The translations under genes were made by a program, and so were the position numbers. The notes under the pieces were generated by a model. It had not been told where the DNA came from and did not search any database. It saw nothing but the letters and a program-made list of their open reading frames with translations. Of a stretch of 64,000 bases of DNA, positions 36,119 to 45,404 are shown in pieces (position 1 is the first letter of the stretch; every line of letters starts with the position of its first letter). This DNA comes from a bacterium (GTDB taxonomy: Bacteria > Campylobacterota > Campylobacteria > Campylobacterales > Arcobacteraceae), in the NCBI GenBank assembly GCA_018816105.1, contig JAHIWE010000047.1, positions 1 to 64,000 of the forward strand, in the 5' to 3' direction.

Positions 36119-37519
36119 TTATTTATACTCTTCTATATTAATTACTTTATTAGAAATGATTTGAGCTAGTGTTCTATCATGGGTAACTAGAAGGACACTT
36201 AGATTTTCAGTTTCAACTATCTCTTTTAATAAAAATAAAACCTCTTTTTGAGATATAGGATCAAGTCTTGATGTAATCTCATCTGCAAAAATAAAAATAG
36301 GTTTCAAAAGCAATACTCTAATTATAGAAAATCTTTGTAATTCCCCTCCTGATATTTCAGATGGTGTTCTATTTAATAACTCTTTTGATAAGTTAAATTT
36401 TTCTAAAAATGAATATAATTTTTCTTTTGCAATTTTATGTAATTTTAGTAAATCTAAAAAGCCATCTTTTAATATTTGCTCAGGTAAAAAAGCACTTGGT
36501 GGATCTTGATAAATCTTTTGAAATTGGATTTTTGAATAATTTTTGTTTTTTATAATCTCTCCAAAATCTGATGATAAATGCTCTAAAATTATATTTCCTA
36601 ATGAACTTTTTCCACTACCACTTTCCCCAACTATTGATACTATTTCAGCTTTTTTTATATCAAATGATAATTTTTTAAAAAGTATATTTTTATCAAACTG
36701 TTTACTTAAATTTTTTATATGAACTATTGTTTCATCTTTTGGTTTTGTTTTTTCTATTTTCCAAAATGTTGGCTCTGCCAAAATTAATCTTTTTGTGTAC
36801 TCTTTTTGTGGATTATTGAAAATTGATTTTGTATCAGAATATTCAATGATTTCTCCATCTACCATAATTCCTAAAGAGCCTTCTATTTTTCTTGCAATTT
36901 CCAAATCATGGGTAATAACGAATAAAAGTTTATTTTGTTTTATTTGTTCATTTAATTTATCAACTATCGAGTCACACAGTTTTTTATCCAATCCTTTTGT
37001 TGGTTCATCAACTAAAATTAGGCTTCCTTCTTGAACATGGGTAATTGCAATTGTTAATCTTTGGCACATACCTCCTGAGAGTTCATAAGGATATGAATTT
37101 GTAAACTTTTCTAATTTTACATCTTTTAGTTCTTCTAATGATTTTTTTAAACTCTGGTTTTCATTATTTTTATATGTGAATTGTCTAACTTCTTTTATTT
37201 GTTCAATTACTTTCATAGTTGGGTCTAAAGATAACCAAGGTTCTTGAGGAAGTAAGGTTATATGTTTTCCCCAAAGTTTTTCCCTTTCTTTTTTTGATAA
37301 TTTTAATAAATCAATACTATCAAGCAATATTTTTCCTGTCACTTTTAGTTCTTGGGGTAAAATGCCCATTACAGCATCTATAACTAAAGATTTACCCGAA
37401 CCTGACTCTCCTAATAACACAAGAGGTTTTTTTGTAGATATTTCTAAATTTATATCTTTTACAAGTACTTTATCTTTTGTGTAAATTGTTAAATTTTCTA
37501 TTTTTAATTGTTTATGCAT
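36119..37519 (-). CDS. Peptide/nickel-type ABC importer, fused double ATPase
   Basis: A 466-residue protein containing two complete ATPase domains, equal to DppD and DppF (or NikD and NikE) in one chain. First domain: Walker A LLGESGSGKS, signature LSGGMCQR, Walker B ILVDEPTKGLD. Second domain from about residue 245: Walker A IVGESGSGKS, signature ISGGELQR, Walker B IFADEITSRLD. The gene overlaps the upstream permease gene by eight bases. The substrate is not evident; family members move oligopeptides, nickel chelates or opines. Confidence 0.88.
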   Translation of the reverse strand: MHKQLKIENLTIYTKDKVLVKDINLEISTKKPLVLLGESGSGKSLVIDAVMGILPQELKVTGKILLDSIDLLKLSKKEREKLWGKHITLLPQEPWLSLDPTMKVIEQIKEVRQFTYKNNENQSLKKSLEELKDVKLEKFTNSYPYELSGGMCQRLTIAITHVQEGSLILVDEPTKGLDKKLCDSIVDKLNEQIKQNKLLFVITHDLEIARKIEGSLGIMVDGEIIEYSDTKSIFNNPQKEYTKRLILAEPTFWKIEKTKPKDETIVHIKNLSKQFDKNILFKKLSFDIKKAEIVSIVGESGSGKSSLGNIILEHLSSDFGEIIKNKNYSKIQFQKIYQDPPSAFLPEQILKDGFLDLLKLHKIAKEKLYSFLEKFNLSKELLNRTPSEISGGELQRFSIIRVLLLKPIFIFADEITSRLDPISQKEVLFLLKEIVETENLSVLLVTHDRTLAQIISNKVINIEEYK

Positions 37520-38300
37520 TTACACTCCTTTTAGACATAAGTTGTAGTGATAGTACAATTAAGAATATGATGAATGAGGGCAATAAAACCAAGAAGGGTT
37601 CTTCTTCATAATATGGTAATAGTTCAATAATCATACTTCCTAATTCAGCAGTTGGTGGTCTTATTCCTACATTTATTGCACTTAATGAAGAAATAGCAAT
37701 AATTGCTGTACTCATTGAAAAAGTTGAAATAGTAAATATCATAGGTAAAAGTTTTGGAATAATTAATTTTCTTAAGATATAAAAAAAACTAAATCCTAAA
37801 GATTTTGATGATTCAACAAAAGGCTCAACTAATAAAGATTTGGTTTTTAATCTAGTAATTTTGAAGAATTCAATCCATAAAATTAATGCAAGTCCTATAT
37901 AAAGTGGCAAAAAATCTCCAGGAGAAAAAGCAATTAATACAAGAATTAGTAACAATCCCGGAAGTGCTAATAATATATCACAAATAATATTTAAAAATTT
38001 ATCAGTTAATCCACCTTTATATGCTGCTAATATTCCTAAGGTAACACCTGGTATAAAGGCAGTTACTGTTGTAATTAAAGCTAGAAAAAATGAAAGCTGT
38101 GTAGCTTGGGCAACTCTTACTAATACATCTCTTCCATATTGGTCTGTTCCTAAAGGATGTTCTAAACTTGGATTTGCAAATATATTAAATAAATCTTGTT
38201 GGTCGCTTTCATAATTTAGAATAATTTGACTGAGAATTGAGAAAAATGCTAAAAATATTAAAATATATAAACCAATATAAAAAGTTCTTTTATTTTCCAT
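37512..38300 (-). CDS. ABC importer permease (DppC/NikC type)
   Basis: A 262-residue inner-membrane permease with six hydrophobic segments. HPLGTDQYGRDVLVRVAQATQLSF (about 48-71) is the DppC/NikC signature, and the EAA-type loop lies at FVESSKSLGFSFFYILRKLIIPK. Its start overlaps the other permease gene by 11 bases. Confidence 0.9.
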   Translation of the reverse strand: MENKRTFYIGLYILIFLAFFSILSQIILNYESDQQDLFNIFANPSLEHPLGTDQYGRDVLVRVAQATQLSFFLALITTVTAFIPGVTLGILAAYKGGLTDKFLNIICDILLALPGLLLILVLIAFSPGDFLPLYIGLALILWIEFFKITRLKTKSLLVEPFVESSKSLGFSFFYILRKLIIPKLLPMIFTISTFSMSTAIIAISSLSAINVGIRPPTAELGSMIIELLPYYEEEPFLVLLPSFIIFLIVLSLQLMSKRSVNA

Positions 38301-39243
38301 TATATTTTTTCTCCTTTAATCTTGGATCTAAATTTAGTGCCAAAATATCTACAATTAGATTTATAAATACAAATATTAATCCCATAATTAAAACAGTACC
38401 TTGAATCATTGGTATATCTCTTGCTACGATTGCATGAACTAAGGCATGACCAATTCCAGGGAAAGCAAATATGGTTTCTACAACTACAACACCTTCTATT
38501 AAATAAACAGATTGAAGGGCTAAAAATGATATTAAAGGAATTAAAGCATTTTTAATACCATGTCTTTTTATTGTTATATTTTGAGATAAACCTTTAAATC
38601 TTCCATATCTAAAATAAGAATAGGTTTGAACATCATTCATAGAATCTGTTATTAACCTGTTTGAAACAGCAGCTAGTCCAAGGCAAAGAGTTAATGTTGG
38701 TAATACAAAATTTTTCCAACTCTCAAATCCAGCAGGTGGTAAAATATTAAACCAAATACTAAATATCAAAATAAGAATTAGTGCTAAAACAAAAGGGGGA
38801 ATTGCTCTAATAATAATTGAAATTAACATAACACTATTATTTACAAATTTATATTTGCTAATAGATGTAAATATTCCTAAAGGAATAGCAATAATTAATG
38901 AAACAATAAAAGCCAAAAGAGCTAAAACAAAAGAGTATCCCAATTGAACTTTTAATTCTTGAATAACACTATTTCCACTAACTAATGAATATCCTAAGTC
39001 AAGTTTTAAAAAATTAAAAATTGATATTAGGTATTGTTCATATAAAGGTTTATTTAATTGCAATTCCATTCTAACACTTTGTGCAATTTCAGCAGTAAGC
39101 CCATCTGGACCATATCTTCCTGCTGCGATTCTCATTGCAATATCACCAGGTAATAAGTGCATCATTAAAAAACCGATACTACTTGATAATAAAGCAACTA
39201 CGATGACTTGAAAAAATCTTTTTATAAAAATATTTATAAACAT
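38290..39243 (-). CDS. ABC importer permease (DppB/NikB type)
   Basis: A 317-residue permease with six membrane segments. FFQVIVVALLSSSIGFLMMHLLPGD at the N-terminus is the DppB signature. The coupling loop reads YFRYGRFKGLSQNITIKRHGIKNAL, and FAFPGIGHALVHAIVARDIPMIQG near the C-terminus is typical. Nine bases separate it from the binding-protein gene upstream. Confidence 0.9.
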   Translation of the reverse strand: MFINIFIKRFFQVIVVALLSSSIGFLMMHLLPGDIAMRIAAGRYGPDGLTAEIAQSVRMELQLNKPLYEQYLISIFNFLKLDLGYSLVSGNSVIQELKVQLGYSFVLALLAFIVSLIIAIPLGIFTSISKYKFVNNSVMLISIIIRAIPPFVLALILILIFSIWFNILPPAGFESWKNFVLPTLTLCLGLAAVSNRLITDSMNDVQTYSYFRYGRFKGLSQNITIKRHGIKNALIPLISFLALQSVYLIEGVVVVETIFAFPGIGHALVHAIVARDIPMIQGTVLIMGLIFVFINLIVDILALNLDPRLKEKKYNGK

Positions 39244-39252
39244 CTAATATCT

Positions 39253-40749
39253 TTATTTATCAAATTTAATATCAGTTAAATTATAAGAAATTTCAAAAGG
39301 ATCAATTTTAAGATTCTTGATTTTTTTATTTGAAACAACAGTAATACTTGACCAAGTTAGTGGAATAGATGGTAACTCTTCATTTAAAATCTTTGATATT
39401 TCAAACTGAGTTTCTAAATTAGCTTTTTCATATAGTGATTTTAAATCAGATACCATTTTTCCATTTTTCCAATTCATAGCGCCCCAATCTCCACCATTCT
39501 CACCATAATCTTCAATGATTGTTCCTAAAGGGTTAGGAACTAATGTAAAGTTTTTTGAAATAAGGGCTAATTGTAAAGAGTTATCTTTATGTTTTCTTAC
39601 AACTTCAGATGAATTTGTAACAGATATTTTTAAATCAATTCCAACTTGTTTTAATTGATTTTGAACAACTGTTGCAATAATAGGTAGTTCTGGCCAGTTT
39701 GGATAAGTAATAAGTTCAAGCTCTAATTTTTTACCATTTTTATATAAAAAACCATCATCTTGTTTTTCCCAACCACTATTTTTTAGTAGTTTTTCTGATT
39801 TTTTAATATTAAATGTTAGTGGTTCTATATTTTTATTGTGCCAAGCTACAAGCTCAGGTGGAAACATTTGTGTTGCCGCTAAAGATTCATCTTTTAAAAT
39901 TCCTTTTGCAATAGCATCTCTATTTATTGCATAACTTATAGCATGTTTTATATTTTTATCTTTTAAAATTTCATCTTCTGAATTTAGTTTTAATTTTCTA
40001 GTTCTAAATATTTTTACTGTTTGAATATCTAAGTTAGGGTTTTTCTCTAATGACTTTAATGATATTGGCAAAATTGAAAAAGCAATATCTGCATCACCAC
40101 TTTTAATCATTAATGCTCTTGTTTCATTGCTTCCAACAGCATTATATGTGAGTTTTTCAACTTCGTTAGTTTTCCCCCACCAAGAATCAAATCTATCTGC
40201 TTTTATTAAAAGAGGTTCAGTTATATTTGTGATTTTAAAAGGGCCTGTTCCTATAAATTTTACAACTTTTCCATTTTCAAATGAATTTTTACTTAATATC
40301 AAAGTAGTGTAGTGAGCAAGATATGCGGGTAAAATACTAACCTTTGAACTTAGCTTTATTATTAATTCATCATTATTTGAATCTATCTTTTCAATAGGTA
40401 AATATCTCAAAATACTTTTTTCTTTTACCTCTTCTCTCGTCAAATTTAAAACTACTGTTTGTGCATCTAAAACTGTGTCATCTTGAAATTTTACATTAGG
40501 TCTTATTTTAAATTTCCATGTTAACTCATCTGCTGAAGTTTCCCAACTAATAGCTAAATTTGAAAGAATTTCACCTTTGTCATTTACTTTTACAAGGTTT
40601 TCAGCAATCTGAAGTCTTGAAAAAATATATCCTGATTTTGTTGGTTCAAGACCTTTTATCTCATTTGGTCCTATTACTTTTAACTCATTTGCACTAAGAG
40701 TTAAAAATGAAAAAATTAAACATAATTTCATTAGTTTTTTAATATTCAT
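39253..40749 (-). CDS. ABC importer substrate-binding protein (SBP family 5)
   Basis: A 498-residue periplasmic binding protein with signal peptide (about 1-20, ending LSANE). The extracellular solute-binding family 5 pattern is present: PTKSGYIFSRLQIAENLVK, then LAISWETSADELTWKFKIRPNVKFQDDTVLDA, and KHAISYAINRDAIAKGIL around the hinge. First gene of the four-gene importer operon. Sequence alone does not separate peptide, nickel-histidine or other ligands; Campylobacter uses a related system for nickel, which is why both options are kept. Confidence 0.85.
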   Translation of the reverse strand: MNIKKLMKLCLIFSFLTLSANELKVIGPNEIKGLEPTKSGYIFSRLQIAENLVKVNDKGEILSNLAISWETSADELTWKFKIRPNVKFQDDTVLDAQTVVLNLTREEVKEKSILRYLPIEKIDSNNDELIIKLSSKVSILPAYLAHYTTLILSKNSFENGKVVKFIGTGPFKITNITEPLLIKADRFDSWWGKTNEVEKLTYNAVGSNETRALMIKSGDADIAFSILPISLKSLEKNPNLDIQTVKIFRTRKLKLNSEDEILKDKNIKHAISYAINRDAIAKGILKDESLAATQMFPPELVAWHNKNIEPLTFNIKKSEKLLKNSGWEKQDDGFLYKNGKKLELELITYPNWPELPIIATVVQNQLKQVGIDLKISVTNSSEVVRKHKDNSLQLALISKNFTLVPNPLGTIIEDYGENGGDWGAMNWKNGKMVSDLKSLYEKANLETQFEISKILNEELPSIPLTWSSITVVSNKKIKNLKIDPFEISYNLTDIKFDK

Positions 40750-40954
40750 TATTTTCCTTTATTTGATAATTATTATTGGAATCATATTTTAAGTATAATT
40801 AAATGCAACTTAGTCGCATCTAATTTAAGAAATACAGCATATTTTTATTATTATAAAATATTAAGATTTTTAAATTTTATAATATAAGTACAACTTATAT
40901 TCAATATGCAATTAAAAGAGTATAATATGTTATCTAATAAAAAAGGGAGAAATA

Positions 40955-41554
40955 ATGAAAAACTTATTTAAAACAATTAAATTAGGTTTTTTGGTTGCTG
41001 GTTCTTTATCAGTTATAACAACTGCACTTATTGCAGAAGATTTACCAAATAGAGGTCCTATAGAGTTTTCATCTTACGATACAAATAAAGATGGATTTAT
41101 TAGTGAAAAAGAGTTTAATGATATAAGAGCAAAAAGAATAGAGCAAAAAGCAACTGCTGGAATGCCTATGAGAAATGTTGCAAATGCACCAGATTTTAGT
41201 GCTTTAGATACAAATAAAGATGGAAAATTGACTGAACTTGAGTTATTAAAAGGTCAAAATAAACAGATGCAACTTAACCAAGGAAACAGAGGAATGGGTC
41301 AAGGCATGAATGGTCAAATGGGCAAAGGTTACAATATGCCTACATTTGAAAGCTTTGATTTAAATAAAGATGGAGTAATTAGTGCCAAAGAAATGGACGA
41401 AGCTCGAGAAAAACGAATGGAAGAAAATTCATCTCAGGGTAAAATGATGAAAAATATTGGTAATCAACCAATGTTTTCAGAAATTGATACTAACAAAGAT
41501 GGAAATGTTAGTAAAGAAGAGTTTTTGGCTCATCAAGTGAAACAAAGACAATAA
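40955..41554 (+). CDS. Exported EF-hand calcium-binding protein
   Basis: A 199-residue secreted or periplasmic protein with a signal peptide (about 1-27, ending in IAE). Four EF-hand loops of the DxNKDG type are visible: YDTNKDGFISEKEF, LDTNKDGKLTELEL, FDLNKDGVISAKEM and IDTNKDGNVSKEEF, arranged as two pairs around a Gly/Met/Gln-rich middle (about 105-130). All four loops keep Asp at positions 1, 3 or 5 and Glu at position 12. Bacterial proteins of this kind may sense or buffer calcium; partners are not known. GGGAG ribosome-binding site. Confidence 0.87.
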   Translation: MKNLFKTIKLGFLVAGSLSVITTALIAEDLPNRGPIEFSSYDTNKDGFISEKEFNDIRAKRIEQKATAGMPMRNVANAPDFSALDTNKDGKLTELELLKGQNKQMQLNQGNRGMGQGMNGQMGKGYNMPTFESFDLNKDGVISAKEMDEAREKRMEENSSQGKMMKNIGNQPMFSEIDTNKDGNVSKEEFLAHQVKQRQ

Positions 41555-41562
41555 TTCTATCT

Positions 41563-41590
41563 GAGGGTGTTTTTTACACCCTCTTTATTT
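41563..41590 (+). terminator. Terminator of the EF-hand gene
   Basis: GAGGGTGT (41563-41570) and ACACCCTC (41576-41583) around TTTTT, followed by TTTATTT. Confidence 0.85.
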
Positions 41591-41668
41591 ACTACTAGTT
41601 TTTTTATTCACATATCTACTTTTGTAATGTTATTAAATATGTTCTCTTGAAAACTTCGTTTCCGCTTT

Positions 41669-41694
41669 CTTACTTTTTAGTTGTAAAAAGTAAG
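41669..41694. repeat. Palindrome at the left end of the structured stretch
   Basis: CTTACTTTTT (41669-41678) and AAAAAGTAAG (41685-41694) around AGTTGT; a 10-bp perfect stem. The same motif family recurs at 42063-42086. Confidence 0.85.
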
Positions 41695-41705
41695 GCAAAA
41701 AGCAA

Positions 41706-41866
41706 CCAGACAAATTGTTGAAGGCAAAGCTACCCTACAGTTTTAGAATAAGTTTTCTGCCTTGCGGAACTCGTCGAAAAAGTGCATTTAGCACTTTTCT
41801 CTCCTCAAACAGTCCTCAGGCTTTTTCGAAAATTATTCTAAAACTTCCGGCTTCAACAAAGTCTGG
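41706..41866. repeat. 161-base nested palindromic element
   Basis: Matching arms are nested from outside in: CCAGAC (41706-41711) with GTCTGG (41861-41866); TTGTTGAAG (41715-41723) with CTTCAACAA (41851-41859); AGTTTTAGAATAA (41739-41751) with TTATTCTAAAACT (41833-41845); TCGAAAAAG (41774-41782) with CTTTTTCGA (41821-41829); and a central hairpin AAAAGTGC/GCACTTTT (41778-41798). As RNA or single-stranded DNA it would fold into one long branched hairpin. Frames inside it look like chance. Confidence 0.85.
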
Positions 41867-42062
41867 AAATTTCTGCAGTTCAAACTATCTTTTTTAAATT
41901 GAGTTTAGAAAAGTTGTTATTATAAAAATCAAAAATGCAAATGTCCTTATCCCATATTCCAACATCTACAGAAGCTGAACATTTGTTTTCTTTTTACAGG
42001 ACAGAAAAGATAAAACAATAAGTGAAGGAACCTTAAGGGCTTTGAAGCCGTTGGTGGTTTTG

Positions 42063-42086
42063 CTTACTTTGTCTATACAAAGTGAG
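42063..42086. repeat. Palindrome at the right end of the structured stretch
   Basis: CTTACTTTGT (42063-42072) and ACAAAGTGAG (42077-42086) around CTAT, with one mismatch. It resembles the left palindrome, so the two may bracket one element of about 420 bases. Confidence 0.75.
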
Positions 42087-42182
42087 AGAAGAGAAAAAGA
42101 ATAAATATAAAATATTTTTTACAATATTATCTATTCTTGAATGATTAATAAGGGATAAATTAGTATTCTAGTTTTGAAATAT

Positions 42183-43070
42183 TCATGATAGCCATCCATA
42201 AAATTCATTTAATCCATCAATGATAGCATCCATTGCTACTTTATCTCTAATTTTTGTTGATATATTTTTTAACCAATTTTTTACATTTTTACCGAAAGCT
42301 TTTTCTTTATGATTAATTATTGTTGTATCTTCTTGAATTGATTTTCTTAAATCTTCCAAATCATCTGAATTCAAGTTGTAGTTTTGTAATTTCTTTGATA
42401 AATTTTCAAAATCATTTTTTATCTGAATACTTTTATTTTTATTATAATCTCCAATATTGATAGTAATGTTTCCATCAAAAATAGCATTTTTAAAGATTTC
42501 TTTTGTATCGATTTCTTTAGATTTTGATTTAATATTTTTATCACTTATATCTTCTGGAATCATTTCTGAAATATCTAAAATAAAATCTAATAATCGACTC
42601 CTAATTTGTGTTAAAATTCCTAAAATTTGAGATTTTGCAACTTGTCTCTTAAGATTAGTTACATTGAGAGAAGAATCTAAATTTTTTGTTAATAATGGAG
42701 CAAATTCAAGTTCAAGGGAAAAAAATAGTGTATCTTCATTTTTAGAGAGATTCTCTATAGTAGAGATACTATCTGAAAATTTTATAATTGTAAAAAAATC
42801 TAATTCTTTATCCTTTAAGTGCATTATAGGGATAGGATGATTTGTATACCTTGTTGTATAATTTTGAAAAGAACCAACAACAATATTGTGAATTTTTCTA
42901 TAATCAGGTACAGATTCAATGTTGTCGTATCCATTAAGTTCTTGATTAACCCATGTTAGTAATGACTTTTCACCCATTTTATGAAGAAGAATTTTAGTTT
43001 TAATAAGTGCATTTTCTAAATTGCAATTTTCACTACTTAATATTTCAATAATTTCATCAATTAATTTCAC
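42183..43070 (-). CDS. AbiTii-domain protein, possible abortive-infection gene
   Basis: A 295-residue protein. The N-terminal part (about 1-190) follows the AbiTii pattern: a helical start, then LLTWVNQELNGYDNIESVPDYRKI (the W..EL.GY...PDYR motif near 38-61). A segment ITINIGDYNKNKSIQ (about 198-212) resembles the linker of several toxin-like defence proteins. The remaining C-terminal part is helical. The start is GTG, five bases after AAGGAG. Phage defence is inferred from the domain; the effector activity is unknown. Single gene next to the palindromic stretch. Confidence 0.65.
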   Translation of the reverse strand: MKLIDEIIEILSSENCNLENALIKTKILLHKMGEKSLLTWVNQELNGYDNIESVPDYRKIHNIVVGSFQNYTTRYTNHPIPIMHLKDKELDFFTIIKFSDSISTIENLSKNEDTLFFSLELEFAPLLTKNLDSSLNVTNLKRQVAKSQILGILTQIRSRLLDFILDISEMIPEDISDKNIKSKSKEIDTKEIFKNAIFDGNITINIGDYNKNKSIQIKNDFENLSKKLQNYNLNSDDLEDLRKSIQEDTTIINHKEKAFGKNVKNWLKNISTKIRDKVAMDAIIDGLNEFYGWLS

Positions 43071-43243
43071 TTTTACTCCTTAGGATAATTATTTATTAAA
43101 TACTCATTCTATATAAAGTACTCTTAAAATCATTAACTAAAAATAAATGTTTAATAGTAGTTATTATATATGTATAAATTAATGATGTGATTACCAAAAT
43201 ATTATTTTACTCCTACCTTATTCAAACTATGTTACTATCCCAA

Positions 43244-45349
43244 ATGAATAAAAAATACCAAATACTAAAAGATATTTTCGGACACGAGCATTTTAGAAGT
43301 TTCCAAGAAGAGGTTGTTGATTGCATTCTTAACAAACAAGATGTTTTGACGATTTTGCCAACGGGTGGTGGAAAATCACTTTGTTATCAACTTCCTACGC
43401 TTCTTATGAATGGAACTACTGTTGTAATCTCTCCGCTTATTGCACTTATGCAAGACCAAATAAAAGCTTTAAATGATTTGAATATTAGTGCTGAAATGAT
43501 AAGTTCTGCTACTTCAAATGATGAAAATAGTTTCACTCTTCAAAAGCTTTTAAATGGGGAGTTAAAATTTATTTATGTGGCACCTGAAAGGTTCACTTCA
43601 AATGAGTTTGTAGCAGTTTTACAGCGAATAAATATAAACTATTTTGTAATAGATGAAGCGCATTGTGTTTCGGCTTGGGGTCATGAGTTTAGGGCTGAGT
43701 ATAGAAATCTTGATAGATTAAAAAGATTTTTCCCAAATACTGCCATTTGTGCATTTACAGCAACTGCTACAAAAAAAGTTGAAGCTGATATTGCTTCTTC
43801 TTTGAACTTACAAAATCCAAGACATTTCAGAGCAAAAACTGTAAGAGATAATCTTGATATAAAAGTAGAACCACGAATTGCAAATGGGAAAACTCAAATA
43901 TTAAATTTCCTAAAAACTCACAAAGGTTTATGTGGAATTATCTACACTTTTACAAGAAAAGAAGCAGAATCAACAGCTGAGTTTTTGAGTGAAAGCGGAT
44001 ATAGTGCAAAAGCCTATCATGCAGGACTTAGTAATGATAGAAAAAATGAAGTTTTTAATGATTTTGTATATGAAAAAATAGATATTGTGGTAGCAACCAT
44101 CGCTTTTGGTATGGGAATTGATAAATCAAATATTCGTTTTGTAATACACACTTCATTGCCAAAAACTCTTGAAAACTATTATCAAGAAATAGGGAGAGCT
44201 GGTCGTGATGGAGCCATGTCTTATGTTTATATGCTTTACTCAAAATCCGATGAGGTAAAAAGAAAAATACAAATAGAAGAAGCCATCGACAATGCTTACA
44301 AACAAACTGGACTTGATAAGTTAGAGTTTATGTATAGATATTGTGTGAGTAATAATTGTCGTCATAAGATGATTGCAGGTTATTTTGAAGATGAGATTGA
44401 AGCTTGTAAAACTCTATGTGATAACTGCACAAAAGGTGAAGTTGAGCAGGTTGATATGAGTGTGGATGCTCAAAAACTTCTAAGTGCTATTTACAGAAGT
44501 GAACAAAGATTTGGATTAAATCACATCATAGATATTTTAAGAGGTTCAAAAAATCAAAAGTTATTAGATTTTGGACATGAAAAACTTAGTGTTTATAATT
44601 TGGGTGCAAATAAAAGTAAAAATGAGTGGATAGCAATTGCAGATAAATTAATAGATATGCAAGCACTTACTTTAGGGGAATTTCGAGCTTTGAAAATAAG
44701 TTCTTTAGGTTTAGAGATTTTAAAAGGAAAAGAGAAACTTTTTATAGATAGTGATAAACTAGGAATCGCTTCAAAAATCCAAGAAGAAGAGACTGAACTA
44801 AGTTTTGATGAACTAATTTATGAAAGATTCAGAACCTTACGAAGAGAGATAGCACAAGAGAGCGAAGTTCCAGCTTATGTGATATTTGGAGATAAAACTT
44901 TAAAAGAGTTATCAAATAAACTTCCTCTTTCAAAAGATGAGATGTTAAATATAAATGGTGCTGGTCTTGTAAAATATGAAAAATATGGTGAAGCTTTTTT
45001 AAATTTATGTAAAGAGATAAAAGAAGAGTTTAGCGAAAAACTTGAACAAAAAGAGCCATTAAAAAAACTAACAAAAACATATCTTGAAACTTTTGATTTG
45101 ATTCAAGAGGGGAAAAGTGTAGAAGAGATTGCACAAATTAGAGATTTAGGATTAACTTCTGTTTTAGGGCATATTTCAGTTTTAGCTGAGCATGAAAAAA
45201 TCTCAAAAGAGAAAAAAGAAGAGTTATTAAAACCTCTTGAAATTCCACAAAATATAAAAAACTGGATAGAAGAAGGTTTAAAACTTGATACTTTAAAAGA
45301 GTTAAGACAACAGTTGTATATGTATGAGTATTTGTCAAAAAAAGATTAG
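43244..45349 (+). CDS. recQ: ATP-dependent DNA helicase RecQ
   Basis: A 3'-5' helicase of recombination and fork repair. The frame stays open up to 43187, but the ATG at 43244 gives MNKKYQILKDIFGHEHFRSFQ, the usual RecQ opening; no start has a clear ribosome-binding site. Motifs are PTGGGKS (Walker A), VIDEAHCVSAWGHEFR (DEAH and aromatic-rich loop), FTATATKKV, FGMGIDKSNIRFVIH and QEIGRAGRDG. The zinc site (CVSNNCRHK...CDNC), the winged helix and a C-terminal HRDC-like domain (about 510-590) follow, with a helical extension to residue 701. Confidence 0.93.
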   Translation: MNKKYQILKDIFGHEHFRSFQEEVVDCILNKQDVLTILPTGGGKSLCYQLPTLLMNGTTVVISPLIALMQDQIKALNDLNISAEMISSATSNDENSFTLQKLLNGELKFIYVAPERFTSNEFVAVLQRININYFVIDEAHCVSAWGHEFRAEYRNLDRLKRFFPNTAICAFTATATKKVEADIASSLNLQNPRHFRAKTVRDNLDIKVEPRIANGKTQILNFLKTHKGLCGIIYTFTRKEAESTAEFLSESGYSAKAYHAGLSNDRKNEVFNDFVYEKIDIVVATIAFGMGIDKSNIRFVIHTSLPKTLENYYQEIGRAGRDGAMSYVYMLYSKSDEVKRKIQIEEAIDNAYKQTGLDKLEFMYRYCVSNNCRHKMIAGYFEDEIEACKTLCDNCTKGEVEQVDMSVDAQKLLSAIYRSEQRFGLNHIIDILRGSKNQKLLDFGHEKLSVYNLGANKSKNEWIAIADKLIDMQALTLGEFRALKISSLGLEILKGKEKLFIDSDKLGIASKIQEEETELSFDELIYERFRTLRREIAQESEVPAYVIFGDKTLKELSNKLPLSKDEMLNINGAGLVKYEKYGEAFLNLCKEIKEEFSEKLEQKEPLKKLTKTYLETFDLIQEGKSVEEIAQIRDLGLTSVLGHISVLAEHEKISKEKKEELLKPLEIPQNIKNWIEEGLKLDTLKELRQQLYMYEYLSKKD

Positions 45350-45368
45350 TTATATTGAGTGTTTAAAG

Positions 45369-45397
45369 ATACAGTAGAAGGTAAATTTCTACTGTAT
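45369..45397. terminator. Hairpin between recQ and the LRV protein gene
   Basis: ATACAGTAGAA (45369-45379) pairs with TTCTACTGTAT (45387-45397) around a seven-base loop, between two convergent genes. T content is moderate on both sides. Confidence 0.6.
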
Positions 45398-45404
45398 TAT
45401 TAGA

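Larger units (their letters stand above)
41555..42182. other. Gene-free 628-base stretch with structured DNA
   Basis: No convincing gene lies here. The stretch contains the terminator of the EF-hand gene, then a nested palindrome of about 160 bases, and two related 10-bp-arm palindromes (CTTACTTTnT...AnAAAGTnAG) near its two ends. Its base composition is visibly richer in G and C than the surrounding intergenic DNA. It looks like a degenerate, non-coding repeat or mobile element. It borders an AbiTii-domain gene. Confidence 0.75.

Noticed and set aside
40758..40782. Possible Fur or NikR site upstream of the ABC importer (ATAATTATTAT region)
   Set aside because: The match is to AT-rich sequence only; neither the Fur 6-1-6 pattern nor the NikR half-site spacing is met.
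41715..41897. A 60-codon open frame inside the palindromic stretch
   Set aside because: It spans the nested inverted repeats, has no ribosome-binding site and no recognisable protein pattern; its openness follows from the base composition.
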